A DNA stretch of 64,000 bases from Nocardioides ungokensis (lineage in GTDB: Bacteria; Actinomycetota; Actinomycetes; Propionibacteriales; Nocardioidaceae). Below the pieces are notes generated by a model that worked only from the letters and a program-made list of their open reading frames with translations, did no database searches and had not been told where the DNA came from. The stretch lies in the NCBI RefSeq assembly GCF_013466985.1, contig NZ_CP059164.1, positions 4,349,001 through 4,413,000 on the forward strand. Direction: 5' to 3'. Below, one piece after another: positions 35,222 to 44,825 of this stretch. The translations under genes were made by a program, and so were the position numbers. How positions within the stretch are numbered: the first letter of the stretch is position 1; every line of letters starts with the position of its first letter.

Positions 35222-36347
35222 TCAGGTGCCCGCCACCCACGCGCCCTTGCGCAGCACCCGCTGCACCACGAGGTCGTCGTCGAGGACCACGAGGTCGGCG
35301 TCGAAGCCGGGACGCAGCGCGCCCACCCGGTCCAGGCCGAGCAGCGTCGCGGGCGAGGCGGTGGCCGCGCGGACGACGTCCTCGATCGGCAGGCCGGCGA
35401 CCTGGACGGCGTACCGCACCGCCGCGGCCATGGTCAGCGTGGAGCCGGCGTTGGCGCCGGTGTCGGCCAGTCGGGCGACGCCGTCGCGGACCGTGACCGT
35501 GAGCCGGCCGAGGTGGTAGTCCCCGTCGGCCGCGGCAGCCGCCGCCATCGCGTCGGTGACGAGCACGGTCAGGTGCGGCTTGGCCCGGGCCGCGAGCCGC
35601 AGCGCGGCGGGGTGCACGTGGACACCGTCGGCCACGAGCTCCACGTAGGTGTCCGGGTGCTCGAGCAGTGCGGCGACCGGCCCAGGCTCGCGGTGGTGCA
35701 GGCCGCGCATCGCGTTGAAGAGGTGGGTGCCGACGCCGGCGCCCGCGTCGAGCGCCGCGCGCGCCACGTCGTACGTCGCGTCGGTGTGCCCTATCGCGGC
35801 CACGACGCCGGCAGCGGTGAGCTGCCGGATCGCGTCGAGCCCCGGTGAGCTCGGGCGCCAGCGTCACCATCCGGACGTGCCCGCGACCCGCCTCGAGCAG
35901 GGCGTCTACGTGGGCGGGCTTGGGGTCGGTGAGCAGCTCGGGGTCGTGCGCCCCGGCGTACCTCCTGCTCAGCCACGGCCCCTCGAGATGGATGCCGGCG
36001 AGCAGCCGGTCGTCGGCGAGGTCGGCGATCAGGCCCACCGACGCCCGCAACGACTCGGCGCTCGCCGTCACCAGGCTCGCCATCATCGTGGTCGTGCCGT
36101 GGGCGAGGTGGGCGCGGACCGCGGTCGCGCACGCCTCCGGGTCGCCACCGTCGAACGACGCTCCCCCGCCCCCGTGGACGTGGGTGTCGACGAACCCCGG
36201 CACGACCGTGGCGGCGGGCAGCTCGAGGTCGGCGGGACGCGGCGGCGCCCCGGGACCGACCTCGGCGATCCGCTGCCCCTCGACCTGGAGCCACCCCGGC
36301 GCGAAGACCCGCGCCGGGGTGACGACCCGACCAGCTGACAGGAGCAT
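35222..36347 (-). CDS. nagA: N-acetylglucosamine-6-phosphate deacetylase (one apparent frameshift)
   Basis: Amidohydrolase-fold enzyme converting GlcNAc-6-P to GlcN-6-P and acetate, 375 aa after repair. Visible are VVPGFVDTHVHGGGG, the HLEGPWLS metal/substrate motif, AAIGHTDATYDVARAALDAG, GTHLFNAMRGLHHREPG, LVADGVHVHP and LVTDAM with the catalytic Asp. Two bases are missing in a G run near 35842 (ELTGGLDAI is expected). ATG 36347 begins 2 nt after the stop of the PTS EIIC gene, so the two are coupled. Last gene of the regulator-EIIC-nagA operon. Confidence 0.9.
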
Positions 36348-36349
36348 CC

Positions 36350-37610
<1,261 letters not shown>

Positions 37611-37614
<4 letters not shown>

Positions 37615-38405
37615 TGTCGGTTCCCTTCGGAAGTGCCCTGCTTCTTCTGTTGAGTGGCTGGGCCGAGGTCGTCCCGGCCCAGGGACATGTGGAGCTGGTA
37701 GCGGTCGCCGCGGTAGCGCGAGACGACGTACTCCAGCGGGCGGCCCGCGGCGTACGAGACGCGGCGGAAGACGAGCAGCGGGGTGTTGACCGGAGCGTCC
37801 AGGCGGCGCGCCGTCGCGGCGTCGGCGGTCTCTCCCCACAGCGTCTGCTCGGCGCTGTCGATGGACAGGTCGTAGACGTCGGCGAGCAGCTCGTAGAGCG
37901 AGCCGCCCAGGTCGTGCCGGTCGAGGCCGGGCAGGAGCGAGCGCGGGTACCAGCCGTTCTCCAGCGCGATCGGCTGCCCGTCGGCGAGCCGGACCCGGTC
38001 CAGCCGCCAGGCGCGGCCGTCGGCGCTGAGGTCGAGCGCCTTGGCGACGTCGGCCGGCGGCTCGTCGAGCTCGACGTCGAGCAGCCGCGTGGAGGGGGTC
38101 AGCCCCCGGCGCCGCATGTCCTGGCTGAACGACGCGAGATGGAGCCGGCTCTCCAGCCGGGGCCGGGCGACGAAGGTGCCCTTGCCGTGGATCCGGTGCA
38201 GCAGGCCGTCGGCGACCAGGCTGTCGATCGCCTTGCGCACCGTGGCCCGCGACACGTCGTACGTCGTCATCAGCTCGCGCTCGGAGGGGATCGCCACGTC
38301 GGGCCCCAGCTCGTGCACCGCGAGGTCGGCCAGCACGTCGCTCAGCTGCGCGTGCTTGGGCCGGGGGCCATCGGTGATGACCCGGGCGGGACGGGTACGG
38401 GACAA
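37611..38405 (-). CDS. DasR-like GntR/UTRA transcriptional regulator
   Basis: A 264-aa regulator with an N-terminal GntR winged helix (about 15-80; IPSERELMTTYDVSRATVRK continuing IDSLVADGLLHRIHGKGTFV) and a C-terminal UTRA effector domain (LENGWYPRSLLPGL, RVSYAAGRPLEYVVSRYRGD). DasR/NagR proteins with this build sense GlcN-6-P or GlcNAc-6-P and repress PTS and nag genes. The operon context and the dre-like palindrome upstream fit. The start is taken as TTG 38405, preceded by GAGAGG; no ATG or GTG fits better. It overlaps the EIIC start. Confidence 0.87.
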
Positions 38406-38437
38406 GGGACTCGACCTCTCGACGACTATCGGTGTCG

Positions 38438-38462
38438 CTGGTACGGTCTGGTCCGTACCAGT
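38438..38462. promoter_or_regulatory. DasR-like operator between the divergent GlcNAc operons
   Basis: CTGGTACGG (38438-38446) and CCGTACCAG (38453-38461) form a perfect 9-bp inverted repeat with a 6-nt spacer. Within it TCTGGTCCGTACCAGT (38447-38462) resembles the DasR-responsive element ACTGGTCTAGACCAGT. It sits 33 nt from the regulator start and 8 nt from the SIS gene start, so one site could control both operons. Confidence 0.7.
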
Positions 38463-38469
38463 TGTGAGG

Positions 38470-39585
38470 ATGGTCACGGTTTCGATGGATGTCAAGACCC
38501 AGGACAGATCGGGCGACAGCGGCGCAGGCAGCCGGATGGCCGCCGAGGTGGCCGAGCAGCCGCTCGCCGTGCAGCGCACCCTGGACGCGCTGCTGCCGCT
38601 CCGCGGCGCGGTGAGCGAGCTGGCCCAGGGCAGGCGCCGGGTGCTGTTCGCGGCGCGCGGCTCGAGCGACAACGCCGCGGTCTACGGGCGGTACCTGCTG
38701 GAGACGCGCGCCGGGGTGCTGGGCAGCCTGCTCTCCCCCAGCGTCGCCACCCACTACCGCGCGAGTCTCGACCTCTCCGACGCGCTGGTCGTGTGCGTGT
38801 CGCAGTCCGGCGCGACCAGCGAGATCGTCGACACCCAGTCCTGGGCCGGCGCCAACGGCGCCGCGACACTGGCGATCACCAACGTCGAGGGCTCACCCCT
38901 GGCGGAGTACGCCGACCTCGCCCTGGTCACCCGGGCCGGGCCGGAGCTCGCGGTCCCGGCGACCAAGACCTACCTCACCCAGCTGGTGGCGATGGCCGTC
39001 CTCGGCACCGCCCTGGCCCCCGACCCGACCGTGCTCGACGCCGAGCTGGCCCGGGTCCCGGGTGAGGTGGAGCGGCTGGTCCGCGAGCCGCACGGCGTCG
39101 ACGCGGCCGTCGGGGCGCTGCGCGACGCGGCGTACGCCGTGGTGTCGGGGCGTGGCCTGATGATGGGCACCGCGCTCGAGACGGCCCTCAAGCTGGAGGA
39201 GACCTGCCTGCGCCCGGTCCGGGGCTACTCGTACGCCGACCTGCGACACGGGCCGATCTCGGTCGTGACGAGCGGCATGACCGCGGTGCTCGTGGCCGCG
39301 CCGGACGGCCCGCTGCTGGCCCCGATGGCCGAGCTCGCCGACGACCTCGCCGCCCGCGGCGCGACCGTGGTCGGGATCGGCGGGGACCCGGCGTTCGCCG
39401 ACGCCTGCGCCGTCCACGTGCCCGGCCCGGAGCTGCCCGAGGCGCTCGCACCGCTGGGGGCGATCGTCCCGGCCCAGCTGATCGTCGAGGGGCTCGCGCG
39501 CGAGCTCGGGCTCGACCCCGACAACCCCCGTGGCCTGGCCAAGGTGACCGCCACCGACCCACCCCAACCCAAGGAGAACCCATGA
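38470..39585 (+). CDS. SIS-domain sugar isomerase/deaminase (GlmS-like, NagB-II type)
   Basis: A 371-aa protein with two SIS domains and no glutaminase domain. MAAEVAEQPLAVQRTLDAL, FAARGSSDNAAVYGRYLLE, VSQSGATSEIVDTQSWA and LRPVRGYSYADLRHGPISVV are characteristic of the GlmS isomerase half and of NagB-II deaminases. In this operon the likely reaction is GlcN-6-P to fructose-6-P plus ammonia. ATG 38470 is used; ATG 38485 (MDVKTQD) is possible. It begins just after the DasR-like operator and overlaps the EIIB gene by 4 nt (ATGA). Confidence 0.85.
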   Translation: MVTVSMDVKTQDRSGDSGAGSRMAAEVAEQPLAVQRTLDALLPLRGAVSELAQGRRRVLFAARGSSDNAAVYGRYLLETRAGVLGSLLSPSVATHYRASLDLSDALVVCVSQSGATSEIVDTQSWAGANGAATLAITNVEGSPLAEYADLALVTRAGPELAVPATKTYLTQLVAMAVLGTALAPDPTVLDAELARVPGEVERLVREPHGVDAAVGALRDAAYAVVSGRGLMMGTALETALKLEETCLRPVRGYSYADLRHGPISVVTSGMTAVLVAAPDGPLLAPMAELADDLAARGATVVGIGGDPAFADACAVHVPGPELPEALAPLGAIVPAQLIVEGLARELGLDPDNPRGLAKVTATDPPQPKENP

Positions 39586-39815
39586 GCAGCAAGGCCGAGC
39601 AGATCCTCGCCGGACTCGGCGGCGCCGGCAACGTCGTCGAGATCGAGCCGTGCATCACCCGCCTGCGCACCGAGGTCAACGACGGCTCGCTCGTGGACGA
39701 GAAGGCCCTCAAGGCCGCCGGCGCCCACGGCGTGGTGAAGTCCGGAAACGTGGTGCAGGTCGTCGTCGGCCCCGAGGCCGACAACCTGGCCGAGGACATC
39801 GAGGACCTGATGTGA
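39582..39815 (+). CDS. PTS glucose/GlcNAc-family EIIB component
   Basis: A 77-aa stand-alone EIIB domain. VVEIEPCITRLRTEV contains the phosphorylated Cys in the CITRLR motif of the glucose superfamily. It accepts phosphate from EIIA and passes it to the sugar bound by EIIC, here encoded across the divergent promoter. The 4-nt overlaps with SIS and EIIA genes show tight coupling. Full length for a separate EIIB domain. Confidence 0.93.
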   Translation: MSSKAEQILAGLGGAGNVVEIEPCITRLRTEVNDGSLVDEKALKAAGAHGVVKSGNVVQVVVGPEADNLAEDIEDLM

Positions 39816-40288
39816 CCGGATCCGAGCCACGGGGCCCGGTCGAGGTGCTGGTGCCCTGCCCGGGGCGGCTGGTGCCGATGTCGGAGGTCCCCGACCCGGT
39901 CTTCGCCTCCGAGATGGTCGGGCCCGGGGTCGCGATCGACCCCGACCCGGGCGAGGTGACCGTCGTGTCGCCGATCGCCGGCAAGGTCGTCAAGGTGCAC
40001 CCGCACGCCTTCGTCGTGCTCGGCGCCGACGGGGTCGGCGTCCTGGTCCACCTCGGCATCAACACCGTGCGCCTGGAGGGCCGGGGCTTCGAGGTCCTGG
40101 CCGAGCAGGGGTCCACGGTCGCCGCCGGCGACCCGATGGTGCGCTGGGACCCGGCCACCATCGGCGGTGAGGGCATCTCGACCGTCGTGCCCGTGGTGGC
40201 GATGGACCGGCCCAAGGGCTCGGTGCCGGCACCCGCCGCGGACGCCGTCGCGAAGGTCGGCGACGTGCTCTTCACCGTCACCCCGTGA
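39812..40288 (+). CDS. PTS glucose-type EIIA component
   Basis: A 158-aa EIIA of the Crr type. VVSPIAGKVVKV, FASEMVGPGVAIDP and VLVHLGINTVRLEG are the canonical blocks; the His of VHLGINTV is the phosphorylation site and that of VHPHAFVV is the assisting His. GTG 39812 overlaps the EIIB stop (GTGA), and its own stop overlaps the next gene. Together with EIIB and EIIC this completes one transporter; HPr and EI are not in the window. Confidence 0.92.
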   Translation: MTGSEPRGPVEVLVPCPGRLVPMSEVPDPVFASEMVGPGVAIDPDPGEVTVVSPIAGKVVKVHPHAFVVLGADGVGVLVHLGINTVRLEGRGFEVLAEQGSTVAAGDPMVRWDPATIGGEGISTVVPVVAMDRPKGSVPAPAADAVAKVGDVLFTVTP

Positions 40289-40920
40289 GGCCGGCCGCCC
40301 TGCTGCTCGACCTCGACGGCACCCTGGTCGACTCCGAGCCGGTGCACCGTGCGGCGTACGACGCGTTCCTGGCCGACCGCGGCTGGGAGGTGCCGGACCT
40401 GGGCATCTTCACCGGTCGCCGGGCCGAGGACGTCTTCGCCGTCGAGCCCGGCCCCTGGGCCGAGCACGACCCCCGCGACTTGGCCGCCGAGGTGCGCGGC
40501 CAGATCCCGGACGACGCGACGCCCGAGCCGGTCCCGGGGGCGCCGGAGCTGGTGCGGGCCGCCGCCGGCGCCGGCATCCAGGTCGCGATCGTCACCTCGG
40601 CCCGCCCGGAGTGGGTCGCACTGGCCGTCGGTGAGGGGCTGGGAGTCCTCCACCACGTCGAGGTCGTCGTCACCGCCCACGACGTGGCCGAGGGCAAGCC
40701 CGACCCGGCGGGCTTCCTGCTCGCCTGCGAGCGGCTCGGCGTCGACGCACCGGCCTGCCTGGCCGCCGAGGACTCCCCGGCAGGCATCCGCGCCGCGGTC
40801 GCCGCGGGCGTCGGACGCGTGGTCGGGGTGACCACCACCTGGTCGGCCACCGACCTCATCGACGCCGGCGCCCACGAGGTGCTCCCCGACCTGCGCGCCC
40901 TGCTGGACCTGTTCCGTTGA
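40285..40920 (+). CDS. HAD-superfamily hydrolase (beta-phosphoglucomutase/phosphatase-like)
   Basis: A 211-aa HAD subfamily I protein. Motif I is LLLDLDGTLVDSEP, motif II VAIVTSARPEW, motif III the Lys of GKPDPAGFLLA, and motif IV CLAAEDSPAGIRAAVAAG. The cap sits between motifs I and II. Such proteins dephosphorylate sugar phosphates or act as beta-phosphoglucomutase. Position at the end of the GlcNAc operon (4-nt overlap with EIIA) suggests clearance of a sugar phosphate (inference). A large stem-loop begins within its last codons. Confidence 0.86.
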   Translation: MRPAALLLDLDGTLVDSEPVHRAAYDAFLADRGWEVPDLGIFTGRRAEDVFAVEPGPWAEHDPRDLAAEVRGQIPDDATPEPVPGAPELVRAAAGAGIQVAIVTSARPEWVALAVGEGLGVLHHVEVVVTAHDVAEGKPDPAGFLLACERLGVDAPACLAAEDSPAGIRAAVAAGVGRVVGVTTTWSATDLIDAGAHEVLPDLRALLDLFR

Positions 40921-41000
40921 GTTGGGCCGAAATCAGCGTCGAGCTGGGCCGGATTCAGAGAATCCAGCCCAGCTCGAGGCCGAATCAGGCCCAACTCAAC
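40916..41000. terminator. Nested stem-loop between convergent HAD and desaturase genes
   Basis: The outer stem GTTGAGTTGGGCC (40916-40928) pairs perfectly with GGCCCAACTCAAC (40988-41000). The inner stem 40941-40956 pairs with 40960-40975 over 16 positions with one mismatch, around a 3-nt loop. Two symmetric 12-nt segments in between are partly complementary. It spans the whole gap between convergent genes and includes the HAD stop codon, so it is probably a bidirectional terminator. Confidence 0.75.
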
Positions 41001-41005
41001 GAGCG

Positions 41006-42232
41006 TCAGGCGGCCTCGGCCCGGCGCGCCTGCTGGTTGAGCCGGGCCTGGGCGGCACGGCGGAGCTTGGGGCCGCCGGTCGTCATCTTGTAGAGCATCT
41101 TCAGCTGCGGCACGGCGTTCTTGGCGTTGGTGGTCGCCAGCCAGCCGTTGGGCAGCGACAGCCGGACCACCTTGTGCCAGGCGCTCGCGACCTGCTTCGG
41201 GAACGGCGCGGCGTGGTAGTTCAGGTCGTACTTGTCGAAGAGGTCCTTCACCTTCGGCGCGATCTCGGCGTACCGGTTGCTCGGCAGGTCCGGGAAGAGG
41301 TGGTGCTCGATCTGGTGCGACAGGTTGCCGCTCATGATGTGCATCGCCCTGGAGCCGGAGATGTTGGCCGAGCCGAGCATCTGGCGGACGTACCACTCAC
41401 CGCGGGTCTCGCCCTCGATCGAGCGCTTCTCGAAGGTCTCGACGCCCTCGGGGAAGTGGCCGCACATGATGATCGAGTGGCTCCACAGGTTGCGGACCAC
41501 GTTGGCGGTGAAGTTCGCGGCCAGGGTCGGCAGGAACGAGCCCGTGGGCAGCGACAGCGCCGGGTGCACGACGTAGTCCTTCGTGGCCTGCTTGCGGATC
41601 TTCTTCAGCACCTGGCTGACGCGCGCCTTGAACTCGGGGTCCTTGGTCTTCTTGCGCTTGATGTTGGCGCCGAGCTCGAGGTCGTACGCCGCGATGCCGT
41701 ACTCGAAGAAGCAGGCGTTGATGAAGTTCCACAGCGGCTGGACCAGGAAGAACGGGTGCCACGGCTGGTCCTCGTCCACGCGCATGATGCCGTAGCCGAG
41801 GTCGTTGTCCTTGCCGATGACGTTCGTGTACGTGTGGTGCAGCTCGTTGTGCGAGTGCTGCCACTGCTTGGCCGGCGTGGCCATGTCCCACTCCCAGGTC
41901 GTGGAGTGGATCTTGGGGTCGCGCATCCAGTCCCACTGGCCGTGGAGGATGTTGTGGCCGATCTCCATGTTCTCGAGGATCTTCGCGACGCTCAGGCCGG
42001 CGGTGCCGACGATCCAGGCGGGCGGGAAGGCGCTGGCGAGCAGCACGGCACGGCTGCCGAGCTCCATCTTGCGCTGCACGCCGATCACCTTGCGGATGTA
42101 CGCCGCGTCGCGCTCGCCTCGGGAGTCGAGGATGTCCTGACGGATCGCGTCGAGCTCGACGCCGAGCTGCTCGATGTCCTCAGGGGTGAGGTGGGCGATG
42201 GGGTTCTCGGACTTCTTCTGCAGTGCGGTCAT
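41006..42232 (-). CDS. Membrane acyl-CoA desaturase (DesA3-like)
   Basis: A 408-aa di-iron membrane desaturase. The three His boxes are GHNILHGQWDW, HSHNELHHTYTN and HQIEHHLFPDLP. The length and the flanking NDLGYGIMRVDEDQPW match the actinobacterial DesA3 type, a stearoyl-CoA delta-9 desaturase that makes oleate for membrane lipids. Electrons come from the ferredoxin-reductase-type protein encoded just upstream on the same strand (37 bp apart). Expression is probably controlled by the palindromes in the divergent promoter region at 43448-43479. Confidence 0.92.
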   Translation of the reverse strand: MTALQKKSENPIAHLTPEDIEQLGVELDAIRQDILDSRGERDAAYIRKVIGVQRKMELGSRAVLLASAFPPAWIVGTAGLSVAKILENMEIGHNILHGQWDWMRDPKIHSTTWEWDMATPAKQWQHSHNELHHTYTNVIGKDNDLGYGIMRVDEDQPWHPFFLVQPLWNFINACFFEYGIAAYDLELGANIKRKKTKDPEFKARVSQVLKKIRKQATKDYVVHPALSLPTGSFLPTLAANFTANVVRNLWSHSIIMCGHFPEGVETFEKRSIEGETRGEWYVRQMLGSANISGSRAMHIMSGNLSHQIEHHLFPDLPSNRYAEIAPKVKDLFDKYDLNYHAAPFPKQVASAWHKVVRLSLPNGWLATTNAKNAVPQLKMLYKMTTGGPKLRRAAQARLNQQARRAEAA

Positions 42233-42269
42233 GGTCGCTCCTTCTCGTGGGATCGAGCGGGGTGGAGGG

Positions 42270-43394
42270 TCAGTTGTCGATGTCGCAGGCGCCCGCGGCG
42301 GCGCTGATGCAGGTCTGGATGATCACGCCGTCGCCGGGCGCGGCGACGGTGAGCTGGCCGTTGCGCAGGTCGCGCACGGCGCCCTCGCGCAGTGGCAGCA
42401 CGCAGCCGAAGCAGACGCCCATCCGGCAGCCGCTCGGCATCAGCACGCCGGCCGACTCGGCGGCGTCGAGGATCGGGGTCGCGCCGTCGGCCTCGACGAC
42501 CGCGCCCGACCTGGAGAAGGTCAGGGTGCCGCCCTCGCCGGTGACCACCGTCGCGGTGCGGAACCGCTCGATGTGCAGCGGCAGTCCGCGGCCGGTGTGG
42601 TGCTCCTCGAGCGCGTCGAGGAGGCCGACCGGACCGCAGGCGTACGTCGTGCGCTCGGCCAGGTCGGGGACGATCTCGTCGAGATCGGCCACGTCGAGCA
42701 TCCCGTGGACGTCGGTGTGCAGCTCGACCAGCCGGAGCCGGCCCTGCGCGGCGTACCGTCGCAGCTCCTCGCCGAAGATCACCTCGGACCGCGACAGCGC
42801 CGAGTGGAGCAGCACGATGTCGGCCTCGAACGGGACGGCCCGGGAGAAGAGGTTGCGCAGCATCCCGATCACCGGGGTGATGCCGGAGCCGGCGGTGACG
42901 AGCAGCAGCTTGCCCGGCATCGGGTCGGGGAGCACGAAGTCACCCTCGGCCTGGCCGAGGTGGATCATCTGTCCTGCCCGCACCCGGTGCACGAGGTGGT
43001 TGGAGACCACGCCGTCGGGGATGCCCTTGACCGTGATGCTGATGCAGCGGTCGGCACGGGGGCCGTGGGTCAGGGAGTAGGTGCGCCACAGGCGCACCCC
43101 GTCGACGTCCACGCCCACCCGGACGTACTGGCCGGGCACGTGGCCGGCCCAGTCCCTGCCCGGCCTGATGACCAGGGTCGCGGAGTCGGCGGTCTCGGGG
43201 TGGACCGCCACGATCCGCCCGCGCAGTTCCGCTCCCGCGCGCAGCGGGTGGAAGACGTCGAGGACGTCGTCGAGCTGGAGCGGGGTGACCGCGGCCTCGG
43301 CGACGCGGCGCAGGCCGTCTCGCAGGCTGCGGCCGCGGGCCCGGACGGGGGACGCGGTCGCTCCGGAGGCGCGGGGAGTGACACTGATGCTCAT
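42270..43394 (-). CDS. Ferredoxin-NADP reductase-type oxidoreductase with C-terminal 2Fe-2S domain
   Basis: A 374-aa electron-transfer protein, an Rv3230c-like partner of DesA3. The FAD site is WRTYSLTHGPR (R-x-Y-S), the NADPH site LLVTAGSGITPVIGMLRNL with TTYACGPVGLLDA. The plant-type ferredoxin domain carries CRMGVCFGCVLPL and a final Cys in IQTCISAAAG. It would pass electrons from NADPH to the desaturase encoded next in the operon. ATG 43394. The divergent regulator gene starts about 100 bp away. Confidence 0.9.
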   Translation of the reverse strand: MSISVTPRASGATASPVRARGRSLRDGLRRVAEAAVTPLQLDDVLDVFHPLRAGAELRGRIVAVHPETADSATLVIRPGRDWAGHVPGQYVRVGVDVDGVRLWRTYSLTHGPRADRCISITVKGIPDGVVSNHLVHRVRAGQMIHLGQAEGDFVLPDPMPGKLLLVTAGSGITPVIGMLRNLFSRAVPFEADIVLLHSALSRSEVIFGEELRRYAAQGRLRLVELHTDVHGMLDVADLDEIVPDLAERTTYACGPVGLLDALEEHHTGRGLPLHIERFRTATVVTGEGGTLTFSRSGAVVEADGATPILDAAESAGVLMPSGCRMGVCFGCVLPLREGAVRDLRNGQLTVAAPGDGVIIQTCISAAAGACDIDN

Positions 43395-43447
43395 GACATC
43401 GACTGTCCTTCATCGGAGGGCGTAAAGTCCTGTCCGACGAGCGTGAA

Positions 43448-43479
43448 GACGTACGTCACATTTGTTCGTAACGCACAAA
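43448..43479. promoter_or_regulatory. Adjacent palindromes in the desaturase/PucR divergent promoter
   Basis: GACGTACGTC (43448-43457) is a perfect palindrome. TTTGTTCGTAACGCACAAA (43461-43479) is a 19-bp near-perfect one (8 of 9 arm positions pair), AT-rich against its surroundings. They lie between the desaturase operon start (43394) and the PucR ATG (43492). Likely operator(s) for one or both directions. Confidence 0.6.
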
Positions 43480-43491
43480 ACGGAGTTCTTC

Positions 43492-44670
43492 ATGGCTCGC
43501 TCCACCCGTCAAACGGCCGGACACCGGCTCCAGCTGCCCGCCGCGGCGGTCACCGAGATGCGCTCCCGGCTCCCCGCGGTGGCCGACGAGACGGTCGCCG
43601 CGATCATCGCGGAGGTGCCCAGCTACGAGGGCGCGCTCACCGGGTCGATGGGCGAGAACATCCGCAACGCGGTCCAGCTCGCACTCGGCGGGTTCCTCTC
43701 CCTGGCCAGCGGCCGCCGCGGCGCGAACCCGCGCACCCCGACCGCGCCGGCCGTCGAGGGCGCCTACGCCCTCGGCCGGGGCGAGGCGCGCAGCGGGAGG
43801 ACGACCGACGCCCTCCTGGCGGCCTTCCGGGTCGGCGCCCGGGTCTCCTGGCGCGAGATGTCCACGACCGCGGTCGAGAACGGCGTCCCGGCCGAGACGC
43901 TGGTCGACTTCGCCGAGCTGGTCTTCGCCTACATCGACGAGCTCTCCGCCGCCAGCGTCGCGGGGCACACCGACGAGCTGGCGACCACGGGGCGGGTCCG
44001 GCAGCGGCTCCTCGAGCGGATCGCCCGGCACCTGCTGCAGGGCTCATCGACCGAGACGGTGCTCGCCGCCGCCGAGCGGGCCGGGTGGGAGGCCCCGACC
44101 ACGCTCACCGCCGTGGTGCTGCCCGAGGCCCAGGTCCGTCCGGTGCTGGCCGCGGTGGCGTCGCGGACCCTCGTGGCCGCGGACCTCCCCGACCTCGACG
44201 ACCACGCCCTGCTGCTGGTGCCCGACGCGCACGGCCGCCGCCGCCCGGCGCTGCTGCGCGCCCTGCTGGGCCGGGGCGCGGTCGCCGGCCCGGCCCGCCC
44301 CTGGCTGGAGGTGCGGGCGTCGTACGAGCGGGCGATCCGGGCCCGCACGCTCGGCATCACCGAGGACACCGAGGCGCACCTGACCCAGCTGGTGCTCTGT
44401 GCGGACCCCGAGGCGCTGGCCGACCTCCGCACCCAGGTGCTCGCCCCGCTGGAGGGCCTCCGCGCCGGCTCGGCGGAGAAGCTCGCCGACACGCTGCGCT
44501 CGTGGCTGCTCCACCAGGGCAGGCGCGACGACGTGGCCGAGGAGCTCTTCGTCCACCCGCAGACGGTGCGCTACCGGATGGGCCAGCTGCGCGACCTCTA
44601 CGGCGACCGGCTCGACGACCCGGCCACGGTGCTCGCGCTGACCATCGCCCTGGGCGTGGACCACGTCTGA
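43492..44670 (+). CDS. PucR-family transcriptional regulator
   Basis: A 392-aa regulator. The central region is the GGDEF-like/PucR sensory type (MGENIRNAVQLALGGFLSLAS, YALGRGEARSGRTTDALLAAFRVGARVSW in parts). The C-terminal HTH_30 domain reads ADTLRSWLLHQGRRDDVAEELFVHPQTVRYRM (here HPQTVRYRMGQLRDLYGD). It is divergent from the desaturase operon, so control of fatty-acid desaturation is a reasonable guess. ATG 43492 has GGAG 7 nt upstream; the frame is open to 43462 but without a good ribosome-binding site. Confidence 0.87.
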   Translation: MARSTRQTAGHRLQLPAAAVTEMRSRLPAVADETVAAIIAEVPSYEGALTGSMGENIRNAVQLALGGFLSLASGRRGANPRTPTAPAVEGAYALGRGEARSGRTTDALLAAFRVGARVSWREMSTTAVENGVPAETLVDFAELVFAYIDELSAASVAGHTDELATTGRVRQRLLERIARHLLQGSSTETVLAAAERAGWEAPTTLTAVVLPEAQVRPVLAAVASRTLVAADLPDLDDHALLLVPDAHGRRRPALLRALLGRGAVAGPARPWLEVRASYERAIRARTLGITEDTEAHLTQLVLCADPEALADLRTQVLAPLEGLRAGSAEKLADTLRSWLLHQGRRDDVAEELFVHPQTVRYRMGQLRDLYGDRLDDPATVLALTIALGVDHV

Positions 44671-44685
44671 CACCTCAGGGACATC

Positions 44686-44700
44686 TCAACAAGTTGTTGA
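44686..44700. promoter_or_regulatory. Perfect 15-nt palindrome upstream of the fasciclin gene
   Basis: TCAACAAGTTGTTGA is an exact palindrome around a central G, followed by AATATT. This AT-rich island is unusual for the window. It is 126 nt upstream of the fasciclin ATG and 16 nt after the PucR stop. The shape is that of MarR-type operators (TCAACAA-TTGTTGA), but no MarR gene is adjacent. Confidence 0.5.
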
Positions 44701-44825
44701 AATATTGGGCCAGAACCCCAACCGCCTGTGCGAGGTCGTCGAATCACTGGCACCTGCGCCGCCCGCCCGGCCTCGACGAGGCCGACGTGGGCAACACCCC
44801 GCAGGGCCCCAGAGAGGAGACACCG

